Of a stretch of DNA of 64,000 nucleotides, positions 1 through 7,179 are shown piece by piece. Position numbers and translations under genes: made by a program. How positions within the stretch are numbered: position 1 is the first letter of the stretch; the number at the start of each line of letters is the position of its first letter. The stretch comes from Bradyrhizobium sp. ORS 278 (GTDB taxonomy: Bacteria > Pseudomonadota > Alphaproteobacteria > Rhizobiales > Xanthobacteraceae). The DNA lies in NCBI RefSeq assembly GCF_000026145.1, contig NC_009445.1, forward strand, positions 4,216,001 to 4,280,000, read 5' to 3'. The notes under the pieces are model-generated. The model did no database searches and had not been told where the DNA came from. It saw nothing but the letters and a program-made list of their open reading frames with translations.

Positions 1-2
1 GC

Positions 3-305
3 GACCTGCAGCCGGCCGAAATGCGCGGCGCCTGGGCCGGCGAGATCGGCCAGACGCAGTTCATGCCGTCGTCCTGGATCAAATATGCCGTCGATTTCGA
101 CGGCAACGGCAAGCGCGATCTGATCCGCAGCGCGCCCGACGTGCTCGCCTCCACCGCCAATTATCTGAAGGGCTATGGCTGGCAGAAGGGCAAGGACTGG
201 GAGCCGGGCAGCCCGAACTTCGCGGTCATTCAGCAGTGGAACAAAAGCGAGGTCTATGCGCGGACGATCGCGACCTTCGCCACCCAACTGGCGCACGCGC
301 CCTAG
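3..305 (+). CDS. Lytic murein transglycosylase, C-terminal part (5' end outside window)
   Basis: The reading frame is open from the left edge and ends at TAG 303-305, so only about the last 100 residues are present. The motif [13 protein letters not shown], followed by [11 protein letters not shown] and [12 protein letters not shown], is characteristic of the MltB/SLT family 103 soluble lytic transglycosylases, which cleave the MurNAc-GlcNAc bond of peptidoglycan in the periplasm with formation of a 1,6-anhydro product. The catalytic Glu and any signal peptide lie upstream and cannot be seen. No C-terminal peptidoglycan-binding domain follows, since the protein ends soon after [11 protein letters not shown]. 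Confidence 0.85.
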   Translation, partial: DLQPAEMRGAWAGEIGQTQFMPSSWIKYAVDFDGNGKRDLIRSAPDVLASTANYLKGYGWQKGKDWEPGSPNFAVIQQWNKSEVYARTIATFATQLAHAP

Positions 306-376
306 GCTGGGCGGGACAACGGCCGACCGCGCAATTCGGCCGGCCGCTCATTCACAGATGCGGGCAGATGCGCCGG

Positions 377-643
377 TTACTTGATCATCCCGACATGCAT
401 TGCCTTAGTCAGATGCATGCTGCACGCGCCCATCTTGCCGCTCAGCAGCGCATCCTGGGCGGCAGCGATCTCCTTTTGGGCTTCCCAGCGCGCATCGCCG
501 TCGGCCATCGCCTCGATCGCCGTTTCGGTCTTTTCCAGATTGGCCCCGCTGCAGCCGGCCCCATGCATCCTCGCCGCCTGAGCCGGCCCGAACCCGATCA
601 CGGCCGCGGTCATGAGCGCGGCCCCCAACAATTTGCTCTTCAT
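377..643 (-). CDS. Small secreted protein of unknown function
   Basis: This is an 88-residue protein. The start at 643 is preferred over an upstream in-frame Met because the protein then begins with a clear Sec signal peptide ([19 protein letters not shown], cleavage predicted after AQA) and has GAGG-type Shine-Dalgarno bases just upstream. The mature part is about 65 residues, mostly helical, with two cysteines (in GAGCSG and GACSMH) that could form a disulfide, and with several His and Met residues near the C terminus. I do not recognise a family. It is convergent with the upstream transglycosylase end and stands alone. Export to the periplasm is inferred; the function is unknown. Confidence 0.6.
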   Translation of the reverse strand: MKSKLLGAALMTAAVIGFGPAQAARMHGAGCSGANLEKTETAIEAMADGDARWEAQKEIAAAQDALLSGKMGACSMHLTKAMHVGMIK

Positions 644-785
644 TGTTTTTCCTCGCTGGTACGGCGGCCTCGGCATCATCGCCGAAATCCGCGACACTTT
701 GTCGCACCATCGCGAGAGTCGGGCGAAATGAAATCCCTGCGAGCTGTGCGTGATCGCGAACTTCCGTTCAGGAGCAGGACAAAAA

Positions 786-801
786 ATGAATTATTATTCA
801 T
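786..801. promoter_or_regulatory. AT-rich inverted repeat, possible operator
   Basis: The sequence ATGAAT-TATT-ATTCAT is a perfect 6-bp inverted repeat around a 4-bp centre, in a strikingly AT-rich patch of a GC-rich region. It lies in the divergent region between the small secreted protein (minus) and the DUF1127 gene (plus). Whether any regulator binds it is unknown. Confidence 0.25.
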
Positions 802-983
802 GCACCCTCACTCATGCGTTTGGGCGCGAGCCATAAGGGACGCAGCCCGCGGAGGTTCGTCGGAGGACCGGCGGCCGCAAGACCGGATATTTCGATCGAT
901 CAGATCAAACGAGCGATTGAAAAGCCGCATGATTACGGGGCCTTCGATCGATCGCTCAACTGCTGGGCGACCCTGCCCGATTC

Positions 984-1057
984 TTACCCAAGCGTTACCC
1001 AAGCTATGCGCCGACGGTTTAGCTGCATCGCAACATCAACGCTTCTGCATCGCAACA
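984..1057. repeat. Two pairs of direct repeats upstream of the DUF1127 gene
   Basis: TTACCCAAGC occurs at 984-993 and again at 995-1004 (11-bp period). CTGCATCGCAACA occurs at 1023-1035 and again at 1045-1057 (22-bp period). Periods of one and two helical turns would place copies on the same face of the DNA, as in tandem activator or repressor sites. Both pairs lie 70-145 bp before the DUF1127 start codon. Confidence 0.4.
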
Positions 1058-1128
1058 ATCTCTTCTATGTTCATTTCAACGATGAAGTTCCGACGAAGAA
1101 CTGAATCGAGAACTAAAGGAGATTTCTC

Positions 1129-1281
1129 ATGTTGCTCTCGCTCATCCGCATGGTTCAGGCGTTCCGTGAGTATCAGCGCAACGTTGCCGAGCTGTCGCAG
1201 CTCAGCGATCGCGAACTCGCCGACATCGGTCTCGACCGTTCGGACATTCCGCGCGTTGCCGCTGGTCACTACAACGGCTGA
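1129..1281 (+). CDS. DUF1127 micro-protein
   Basis: This 50-residue basic protein starts at ATG 1129 behind a strong AAAGGAG Shine-Dalgarno sequence and ends at TGA 1279. The C-terminal half, with [19 protein letters not shown], is the DUF1127 (YjiS-like) signature. In alphaproteobacteria, Arg-rich DUF1127 micro-proteins have been linked to RNA turnover, stress and phosphate or C1 metabolism; that is family knowledge, and the role of this copy is not shown. It is followed by a hairpin terminator (1311-1340), so it is probably transcribed alone. Confidence 0.85.
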   Translation: MLLSLIRMVQAFREYQRNVAELSQLSDRELADIGLDRSDIPRVAAGHYNG

Positions 1282-1310
1282 TCAGCCACCTTCCGATATC
1301 GACCGGACAT

Positions 1311-1340
1311 CGCCCGCCTCGTCGCGGGCGTTGCCGTTTT
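1311..1340 (+). terminator. Probable Rho-independent terminator after the DUF1127 gene
   Basis: A 7-bp GC stem (CGCCCGC / GCGGGCG) with a 6-base loop is followed by TTGCCGTTTT, 30 bases after the DUF1127 stop codon. The T tract is interrupted, so efficiency is uncertain. Confidence 0.5.
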
Positions 1341-1438
1341 CGGACCCCCTCGCGGCGTCTGCCACACGCGCCGGGTTTCTCGCCCTGACACTCACTCGCG
1401 CATTTTCACCGCCCGGGAAAAGCGCTACCTGTCCCGCG

Positions 1439-2872
1439 ATGACAGGGACCAAATCACCTACGAATACCGTTCACGTGATCGGCGCCGGCCTCGCCGGCTC
1501 CGAGGCTGCGTGGCAACTCGCCGAGGCCGGCATCGACGTGGTGCTGCACGAGATGCGGCCGGACCGCATGACCGAGGCGCATCGCACGGCGACGCCCGCC
1601 GAGCTCGTGTGCTCCAATTCCTTCCGCTCCGACGATGCCGCCAACAATGCCGTCGGCCTGCTGCACGCCGAAATGCGCCGGCTCGGCTCGCTGATCATGC
1701 GGGCCGCCGATGCCAACCAGGTCCCGGCCGGTGGCGCGCTGGCCGTCGACCGCGACAGCTTCGCGGCGGCCGTCGCAACGGCTCTGCAGGGCCATCCACG
1801 CATCGAGCTGCGCCGCGGCGAGATCACCGGCCTGCCTCCCGCCGAGTGGGCGAACGTGATAATCGCGACCGGCCCCCTGACCTCCCAGCCGCTGGCCGAC
1901 GCGATTCGCGCCCTGACCGACGAGAGCGCGCTCGCCTTCTTCGACGCCATTGCGCCGATCGTGCACAAGGACACGATCGACATGTCGAAGGCCTGGTTCC
2001 AGTCGCGCTACGACAAGGTCGGTCCCGGTGGCACCGGCGCCGACTACATCAACTGCCCGATGACGCGGGAGCAGTACGACGCCTTCGTTGCCGCACTGCT
2101 CGCCGGCGAGAAGACCGATTTCAAGGACTGGGAGACGAATACGCCCTATTTCGACGGCTGCCTACCGATCGAAGTGATGGCCGAGCGCGGCCACGAGACC
2201 TTGCGCCACGGCCCGATGAAGCCAGTCGGCCTGACCAATCCGCACGATCCGACCGTGAAGCCGTATGCGATCGTGCAGCTGCGCCAGGACAACAAGCTCG
2301 GCACGCTCTACAACATGGTCGGCTTCCAGACGAAGCTGAAATACGGCCCGCAGCAGCAGATCTTCCGCACTATTCCCGGGCTTGAAAATGCGGAGTTTGC
2401 CCGGCTCGGCGGCCTGCACCGCAACACCTTCCTGAATTCGCCGAAGCTGCTCGACCAGCAGCTACGCCTGCGGGCACAGCCGCGGCTGCGCTTCGCCGGC
2501 CAGATGACGGGCTGCGAGGGCTATGTGGAGTCGGCGAGCATCGGTCTGATCGCCGGCCTCTACGCCGCTGCCGAGGCGCGTGGCGCCAGCCTCGCCGCGC
2601 CGCCGCCGACCACCGCCCTCGGCGCCCTGCTCGGCCATATCACCGGCGGCCACATCGAAACGATCGATGGCGCGACGCGCTCGTTCCAGCCGATGAACAT
2701 CAATTTCGGCCTGTTCCCGCCCTTGGCGGCGGCTCCGACCAAAAAGCCCGATGGCACGCGACTGAAGGGCAACGAGAAGACGGTGGCCAAGAAGCAGGCG
2801 ATGAGTGCGCGTGCGCTGGCGGATCTCGACCGCTGGATCGCCGAGCATCTGCGCGTCGCAGCGGCTGCGTGA
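1439..2872 (+). CDS. trmFO: Methylenetetrahydrofolate-tRNA-(uracil-5-)-methyltransferase TrmFO
   Basis: This 477-residue flavoprotein methylates U54 of tRNA to m5U using methylene-THF and FAD. Starting at ATG 1439, the N terminus reaches the Rossmann FAD motif [17 protein letters not shown] within about 12 residues, followed by HEMRP and the family-specific [19 protein letters not shown]. Further signatures include [33 protein letters not shown] and [15 protein letters not shown]. The frame is open far upstream to 236, but that extension has no homology or ribosome binding site and overlaps other features. The next gene follows after 7 bases, suggesting cotranscription. Confidence 0.95.
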   Translation: MTGTKSPTNTVHVIGAGLAGSEAAWQLAEAGIDVVLHEMRPDRMTEAHRTATPAELVCSNSFRSDDAANNAVGLLHAEMRRLGSLIMRAADANQVPAGGALAVDRDSFAAAVATALQGHPRIELRRGEITGLPPAEWANVIIATGPLTSQPLADAIRALTDESALAFFDAIAPIVHKDTIDMSKAWFQSRYDKVGPGGTGADYINCPMTREQYDAFVAALLAGEKTDFKDWETNTPYFDGCLPIEVMAERGHETLRHGPMKPVGLTNPHDPTVKPYAIVQLRQDNKLGTLYNMVGFQTKLKYGPQQQIFRTIPGLENAEFARLGGLHRNTFLNSPKLLDQQLRLRAQPRLRFAGQMTGCEGYVESASIGLIAGLYAAAEARGASLAAPPPTTALGALLGHITGGHIETIDGATRSFQPMNINFGLFPPLAAAPTKKPDGTRLKGNEKTVAKKQAMSARALADLDRWIAEHLRVAAAA

Positions 2873-2879
2873 GATCGCG

Positions 2880-3980
2880 ATGAGCCTGCCGAAGTCCGCC
2901 TCCGTCCTGCTGGCATCGCGCTGGAGCGAGGGCGTGCTGCTCAAGCGCGACGTGTTCTCGACCGTCGAGCGCGGCCGCTTCAAGAGCGACACCGGTGAGG
3001 TCGACGCGGTATTGCGCCGGCTCGACGAGGTGCCATGGTGGTCGTTCGTGCTGGCCCGTCATCTGTTCGCCCGGGAGCGCAAGGCGCTCACCCGCGCCAA
3101 GGGCCTCGATGCCGGACCCGACCTGTTATGGGCGGGAGATGGCGCCCTGGTGCGCGGCTTCATCAACGGCGTAGCGCTTCATCTGGCCAGGCCGCACGGC
3201 AATGTCGCCTATTTCCGCTCCGCCAAGCAGATGATGCGGCGGCTGCATCGCGCCGGCATCACGCACAACGATCTCGCCAAGGAGCAGAACTGGCTGGTCG
3301 GCCATGACGGCCGTTGCTACGTCACCGACTTCCAGCTGGCAGCCTGCTTCTCCACGCGCAGCCGGCTGTTCCGGATCGCGGCCTATGAGGATCTGCGTCA
3401 CCTCCTGAAGCACAAGCGCACCTATGTGCCGCAGGCGCTGACGCCGAAGGAGCGCAAGATCCTGGCGCGCAAATCGCTGTTCGCGCGCATCTGGCTGATG
3501 ACCGGCAAGAAGGTCTACCGCGCGATCACCCGCGGCCTCTTCAACTTCACCGACCGCGAGGGCGGTGGCCGGCGCCTTGTCAACGACGCACCCGTCCTGA
3601 TGGAGATGATCCGCAAAAATCCCGACGTCCGCGACGCCGCCATCGTCGCCTTCGCCGACCGCCGCACCGGCGTCGGCCTCTATGCCTTCATCGAAGCGGA
3701 GCAGCCGGCCCTTGAGACTCAATTACAAAGCGAGCTCGCTTCCGCCAGGGGCCCCAAGCCGCCGGAGCATATCCAGGTCGTCCATGCCCTGCCGCGCGAC
3801 GCCAGCGGCCGGCCGCGCACCGAGCTGTTGCAGTTGGTTGCGATGAACCAGATCGACCTGATCGAGCCGATGATCACGAGCGACAGCGACCGCGCTTTCC
3901 TCAAGGACATTCTCGACTCGCGCAAGAACCTGCGCGACCGCTTCAATTTCGAGGCGGACCTGAAGCTGCCGTCGGCGTGA
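2880..3980 (+). CDS. Kinase-like protein fused to an acyl-CoA-synthetase-type (ANL) C-terminal module
   Basis: This 366-residue protein has two parts. Residues about 1-180 resemble RIO/lipopolysaccharide-kinase-type small kinases: the catalytic loop is H129-N-D131-L-A-K-E-Q-N137, and VTD150F replaces the DFG motif. Residues about 240-320 look like the C-terminal subdomain of AMP-forming synthetases: NPDVRDAAIVAFAD, then GLYAFIEA, then PPEHIQVVHALPRDASGRPR. In active ANL enzymes that last motif carries the catalytic Lys (SGK); here it is Arg311. No adenylation core is present. The start at 2880 is 7 bases after trmFO. A phosphotransfer role is inferred, and the substrate is unknown. Confidence 0.7.
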   Translation: MSLPKSASVLLASRWSEGVLLKRDVFSTVERGRFKSDTGEVDAVLRRLDEVPWWSFVLARHLFARERKALTRAKGLDAGPDLLWAGDGALVRGFINGVALHLARPHGNVAYFRSAKQMMRRLHRAGITHNDLAKEQNWLVGHDGRCYVTDFQLAACFSTRSRLFRIAAYEDLRHLLKHKRTYVPQALTPKERKILARKSLFARIWLMTGKKVYRAITRGLFNFTDREGGGRRLVNDAPVLMEMIRKNPDVRDAAIVAFADRRTGVGLYAFIEAEQPALETQLQSELASARGPKPPEHIQVVHALPRDASGRPRTELLQLVAMNQIDLIEPMITSDSDRAFLKDILDSRKNLRDRFNFEADLKLPSA

Positions 3981-4049
3981 GCGCACGAGACTTCGAAGAC
4001 CGCCCGCGCTATTGTGCGCGGGCCCCTCAATCGGTGGAAGGATTTGGCC

Positions 4050-4940
4050 ATGAACGTCGATGCCCGCGTGCAACCAGCCTCCCAGCGATCATCGATCGAG
4101 ATCGTTCCGACAGGTGCGGCGCTCGGCGCCGAGGTCCGCAACGTCGATCTCCGGCACCTCGACGATCAGGCGTTCGCGTCCTTGCTCCAAGCTTTCCACG
4201 ACCATTCCGTGCTGCTCGTTCGCGGGCAGAACCTGACCGACCAGGACCTGATCGCCTTCAGCCGCCGCTTCGGCGATCTGGACTTTGCTCCGATCCAGGA
4301 GAATGGCCGGCGCTTCGTTGACGGCCTGCCGGAGATCTACATCGTCTCGAACGTGAAGGTGAATGGCGAGGCCATCGGCAGTCTCGGCGCCGGCGAAGCC
4401 GTGTGGCACACGGACATGTCGTATCTCGACACGCCGCCGATCGCCAGCGCGCTCTATGCGCTGGAGATTCCGCCGGTGGGCGGCAATACCTCGTTCTGCA
4501 GCATGTACGCCGTCTACGACGCGCTTCCTGCTGATCTCAAAGCCCGCATCGCCGATCTCAAGATCAAGCATGACGGCACCTACAACAGCGGCGGATTCGT
4601 CCGGCAGGGCGTGACGCCCACCGATGATCCGCGCACGTCGCCTGGCGCGGTCCACCCGCTGGTCTGCACGCATCCCGACTCTGGCCGGCAGATGCTCTAC
4701 CTCGGCCGCCGTCGCAATGCGTATCTGACGGGCCTGGAACTCGCCGAATCGGAGGCGCTGCTCGACGAAATCTGGACCCATGTCGCGCGGCCCGCATTCG
4801 CCTGGGAGCATGCGTGGAAGGTCGGCGATCTCGTCATCTGGGACAATCGCTGCACCATGCATCGGCGCGATCCGTTCGATGATCATTCCAGGCGAATCAT
4901 GCATCGGACCCAGATCAAGGGAACACAGCGCCCGCACTGA
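4050..4940 (+). CDS. TauD/TfdA-family Fe(II)/2-oxoglutarate dioxygenase
   Basis: This 296-residue enzyme starts at ATG 4050 behind a GGAAGGA ribosome binding site. The facial triad is H120-T-D122 (in VWHTDMSY) and distal H271 (in NRCTMH); Arg residues in the SRRIMHRTQIKG segment near 282-286 would bind 2-oxoglutarate. TauD/TfdA enzymes hydroxylate small organic acids or sulfonates, often releasing sulfite, aldehydes or phenols. The substrate cannot be read from sequence. There are no sulfonate transporter genes beside it, and a degenerate paralogue follows directly. Confidence 0.85.
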   Translation: MNVDARVQPASQRSSIEIVPTGAALGAEVRNVDLRHLDDQAFASLLQAFHDHSVLLVRGQNLTDQDLIAFSRRFGDLDFAPIQENGRRFVDGLPEIYIVSNVKVNGEAIGSLGAGEAVWHTDMSYLDTPPIASALYALEIPPVGGNTSFCSMYAVYDALPADLKARIADLKIKHDGTYNSGGFVRQGVTPTDDPRTSPGAVHPLVCTHPDSGRQMLYLGRRRNAYLTGLELAESEALLDEIWTHVARPAFAWEHAWKVGDLVIWDNRCTMHRRDPFDDHSRRIMHRTQIKGTQRPH

Positions 4941-5181
4941 TCGTTCGCGCGGCGGATGCGCCCGCATGAGCGGCACAGTGCCTGCGATCGAGTCGCAAGT
5001 TGCTCGATATTTCTCCGCGTCATGCCTTGAAGAGTCCAAGTTCTGACTCAGAGCCGCAGAGTGTGCCGACAATCGGCAGATCGTGCCGCGATCATCCCGC
5101 GAATTGCCTCCGAGCCGAAACAACCCCGACAAATTACAGTGGTTGATTGGCAGCGCTGGTGAAACTTGGGAGACGACGCAC

Positions 5182-5874
5182 GTGAATCACAGAAGCAACG
5201 TTGCGCGAAGCGCCGAAAGCAGCCTCGTCCAGGTACTCCCGACCGGCAAGGCGCTTGGTGCCGAGGTCTGCAATGTCGACCTCAGATCCTTCGACGATTG
5301 GGCATTCGCCTCCTTCATGCGCGCGCTGCTCAAACACCAGGTGCTGCTCGTGCGCTGGCAGCGTCTCACCGACCGCGACATCGCGGCGTTCAGCCGGCGC
5401 TTCGGTCATGCCGATCTTCACTACACGTCGTATGGCACGACGCGGGGCGAGAGCCTGTCGTTCTGCAGCCTGTACGCGGCGTATGACGCGCTGTCGCCGG
5501 CGATGCGCAGCCGCGTCGCTCATCTGAAGGTTCGTCAGCGCACGATCGACACCGCCGATGATGGTCGCCGCACCATCTTTGCGGGTCCGGTGCACCCGCT
5601 GGTCGGCCTGCACGCCGACACCGGCCGCTCGATGCTGGCGCTTGGACAGCGCCGCCATTCCTATGTGGTCGGCCTCGAGCAGGACGAGTCTGAAGCGCTA
5701 CTCAATGACCTCTGGCAGCTCGCCGAACGTCCCGAGTTCAGTTGGACTCACACCTGCCGTGGCGGCGACCTCATCGTGTGGGACACGCGTTGCACGATCC
5801 ACCGGCACGAGGCGCCGGACATGCCGCGACTGCTGCACAGCCCGCCGCTTTGGAACGCCATGCCGACCGCCTGA
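5182..5874 (+). pseudogene. Degenerate TauD-family paralogue lacking the HxD iron site
   Basis: Beginning at GTG 5182 (GGGAGA upstream; the frame is open to ATG 5083), this 230-residue product aligns along its length with the preceding dioxygenase, sharing TGKALGAEVCNVDLR, FSRRFG, FCSLYAAYDAL, GPVHPLVGLH and IVWDTRCTIH. About 60 residues between FSRRFG and FCSLY are missing, and with them the HxD pair that binds iron. The C-terminal Arg that would bind 2-oxoglutarate is also replaced (MPRLLHSPPLW). The frame is intact, so it could be expressed, but it cannot be a standard dioxygenase. It looks like a decaying tandem duplicate. Confidence 0.7.
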
Positions 5875-5889
5875 CGCGGCCGTCCCCCT

Positions 5890-6744
5890 TCAACGACCGC
5901 GAAAGCTCCCCGTTCTGGCCGCGCGCCACAGCGTCCAGAGCGTCGCGAGACGCGAGCGCGGCTGCGGCAGGAACGGGTCGCCCGCTTCGCGCGCCAGATC
6001 ACGACGGACGAGCGCCAGCGGCAACAGCGCTGGCCGCGCTGCCGGCGGCGCCTCGCGCGACAATTGCAGGGTATGATCGAGGTGCTGTTGGGCCTGCGCG
6101 CGCAGGTCCGCCAGCAAGGCCCGGATCGCAGGCGTCGCCTTGCCGGCGAACACCTCCTCCTGCGGGACGCCGTGCCGCTCGAGCAGATCGAGCGGAACAT
6201 AGAGTTGCCGATGCGCGGCATCCCGCGGCAGCGACGCGATCACCTGCAGGAGCCCAAGTGCAATGCCGGCGTGATGCGCCAGGTGATCAGCGCCCTCGAA
6301 CGGCGGCGCCATGATCTGAGCAGCAAGAGCAAACATTGTTCCGCACGTGTCGCCGAGATAACCGTCCAAGGCGGCCATGGTCGGCATCGGGTCGTTGTAG
6401 AGATCGAACTGGTGCTCGTCGATCAGTCGCGTCAGCCGCGCCACCGGAAGTGCAAAACGTTGTACCGTCGACAACAGTTCGGCGGCAACCGGATTGCCTT
6501 CGATTCCGCCATGCGCCTGCCCGCTCAGCGCATCGTGCCACCACTGCAATCGCACCTCGCCCGGCAGCGGCTGGGAGACGACGTCGCGGATACGGCTGAT
6601 CTCGATGTTGAAGGCAAAGAGCGACAGCAGCGCCCGCCGGATCTCCGGCGCAACGAACAGCGTCGACGCATAACGATCGAAATCATGTTCGCGGACTAGG
6701 CCCGCGCAGAATGCGGCGTCGCTCGAGGCGCTCGGCTCGCTCAT
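5890..6744 (-). CDS. Squalene/phytoene-synthase-fold protein of the NDUFAF6 type
   Basis: This 284-residue protein has its start at 6744 overlapping the stop of the upstream gene (ATGA). It has the trans-isoprenyl synthase fold, but the first Asp-rich motif is replaced by FNIEISRIRDVVSQP and the second region reads PRDAAHRQLYVPLDLLERHGV. These segments resemble human NDUFAF6, a complex I assembly factor, more than catalytic phytoene synthases. Its neighbour encodes an NDUFAF3-like protein, which supports a respiratory complex I assembly role rather than carotenoid or hopanoid synthesis. The function is inferred. The frame upstream of 6744 is only a shadow of the neighbour gene. Confidence 0.8.
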   Translation of the reverse strand: MSEPSASSDAAFCAGLVREHDFDRYASTLFVAPEIRRALLSLFAFNIEISRIRDVVSQPLPGEVRLQWWHDALSGQAHGGIEGNPVAAELLSTVQRFALPVARLTRLIDEHQFDLYNDPMPTMAALDGYLGDTCGTMFALAAQIMAPPFEGADHLAHHAGIALGLLQVIASLPRDAAHRQLYVPLDLLERHGVPQEEVFAGKATPAIRALLADLRAQAQQHLDHTLQLSREAPPAARPALLPLALVRRDLAREAGDPFLPQPRSRLATLWTLWRAARTGSFRGR

Positions 6745-7124
6745 GGCACGGCGATGAGCGCGGCGGCAACCCGCCGCCGCTCGCCGATCATGACGTTGTA
6801 GGTGCGGATGGCGGGCCCAGTCTGCATGGCGTCGAGCACGACGCCAACACCGCGCAATGCCGACCGCAGTGCGGCCGGCGGAATCCAGACCTCGTTTCCG
6901 GTGCCGACGATCAGCGTGTCGATCTTGTTCGCCGCATCGAACACGCGCTGCAGCGAGTAGCGGTCGATCTGGCCGGGCTGGGTGACATCCCAGGCCCAGA
7001 TCGAATCGGGCAGGCATAGCAGCGAGCCGCGATGCGACATGTCGGCGAAGGCGAAACCGCCTTTGCCGTAGCCGTCGATCGGCGCGAACCGAGGGAAGTG
7101 GGGTGTGTCGTTCGCAGTGGCCAT
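6741..7124 (-). CDS. Mth938-like domain protein (NDUFAF3 homologue)
   Basis: This 127-residue protein starts at ATG 7124; an upstream TTG at 7136 is possible. The motif IDTLIVGTGNEVWIPP and the C-terminal TYNVMIGERRRVAAALI are typical of the Mth938/DUF498 family, to which mitochondrial complex I assembly factor NDUFAF3 belongs. It lies directly after secF and overlaps the NDUFAF6-like gene by four bases, so translation of the two is probably coupled. Linkage of NDUFAF3 homologues with secDF and yajC is a known alphaproteobacterial pattern. The biochemical activity is unknown. Confidence 0.85.
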   Translation of the reverse strand: MATANDTPHFPRFAPIDGYGKGGFAFADMSHRGSLLCLPDSIWAWDVTQPGQIDRYSLQRVFDAANKIDTLIVGTGNEVWIPPAALRSALRGVGVVLDAMQTGPAIRTYNVMIGERRRVAAALIAVP

Positions 7125-7179
7125 GTCCGAGATCAACTTGCTGCCTCTGGATATGATCCAAAGGCCAGCTTCCTGCGAA

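Larger units (their letters stand above)
644..1128. other. Intergenic region upstream of the DUF1127 gene
   Basis: I see no credible gene in these 485 bases; the short open frames here lack start signals and family resemblance. The region holds an AT-rich patch with a small perfect inverted repeat (786-801), and two pairs of direct repeats close to the DUF1127 gene (984-1004 and 1023-1057), listed separately. It probably carries the promoters of the small secreted protein (minus strand) and of the DUF1127 gene (plus strand). Confidence 0.5.

Noticed and set aside
236..1438. Long in-frame 5' extension of trmFO (open from 236)
   Set aside because: It has no homology, no ribosome binding site, and runs across the DUF1127 gene and its terminator; the TrmFO FAD motif fits a start at 1439.
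5182..5874. Second TauD-type gene as an active dioxygenase
   Set aside because: The HxD iron-binding pair and the 2-oxoglutarate-binding Arg are missing.
5890..6744. Carotenoid or hopanoid biosynthesis gene
   Set aside because: The Asp-rich catalytic motif is absent and there are no other isoprenoid genes nearby, while the neighbour is NDUFAF3-like.
6745..7161. 5' extension of the NDUFAF6-like gene giving a 423-residue protein
   Set aside because: The extension is Arg/His-rich out-of-frame translation of the Mth938-domain gene; the ATGA junction at 6744 is the natural start.
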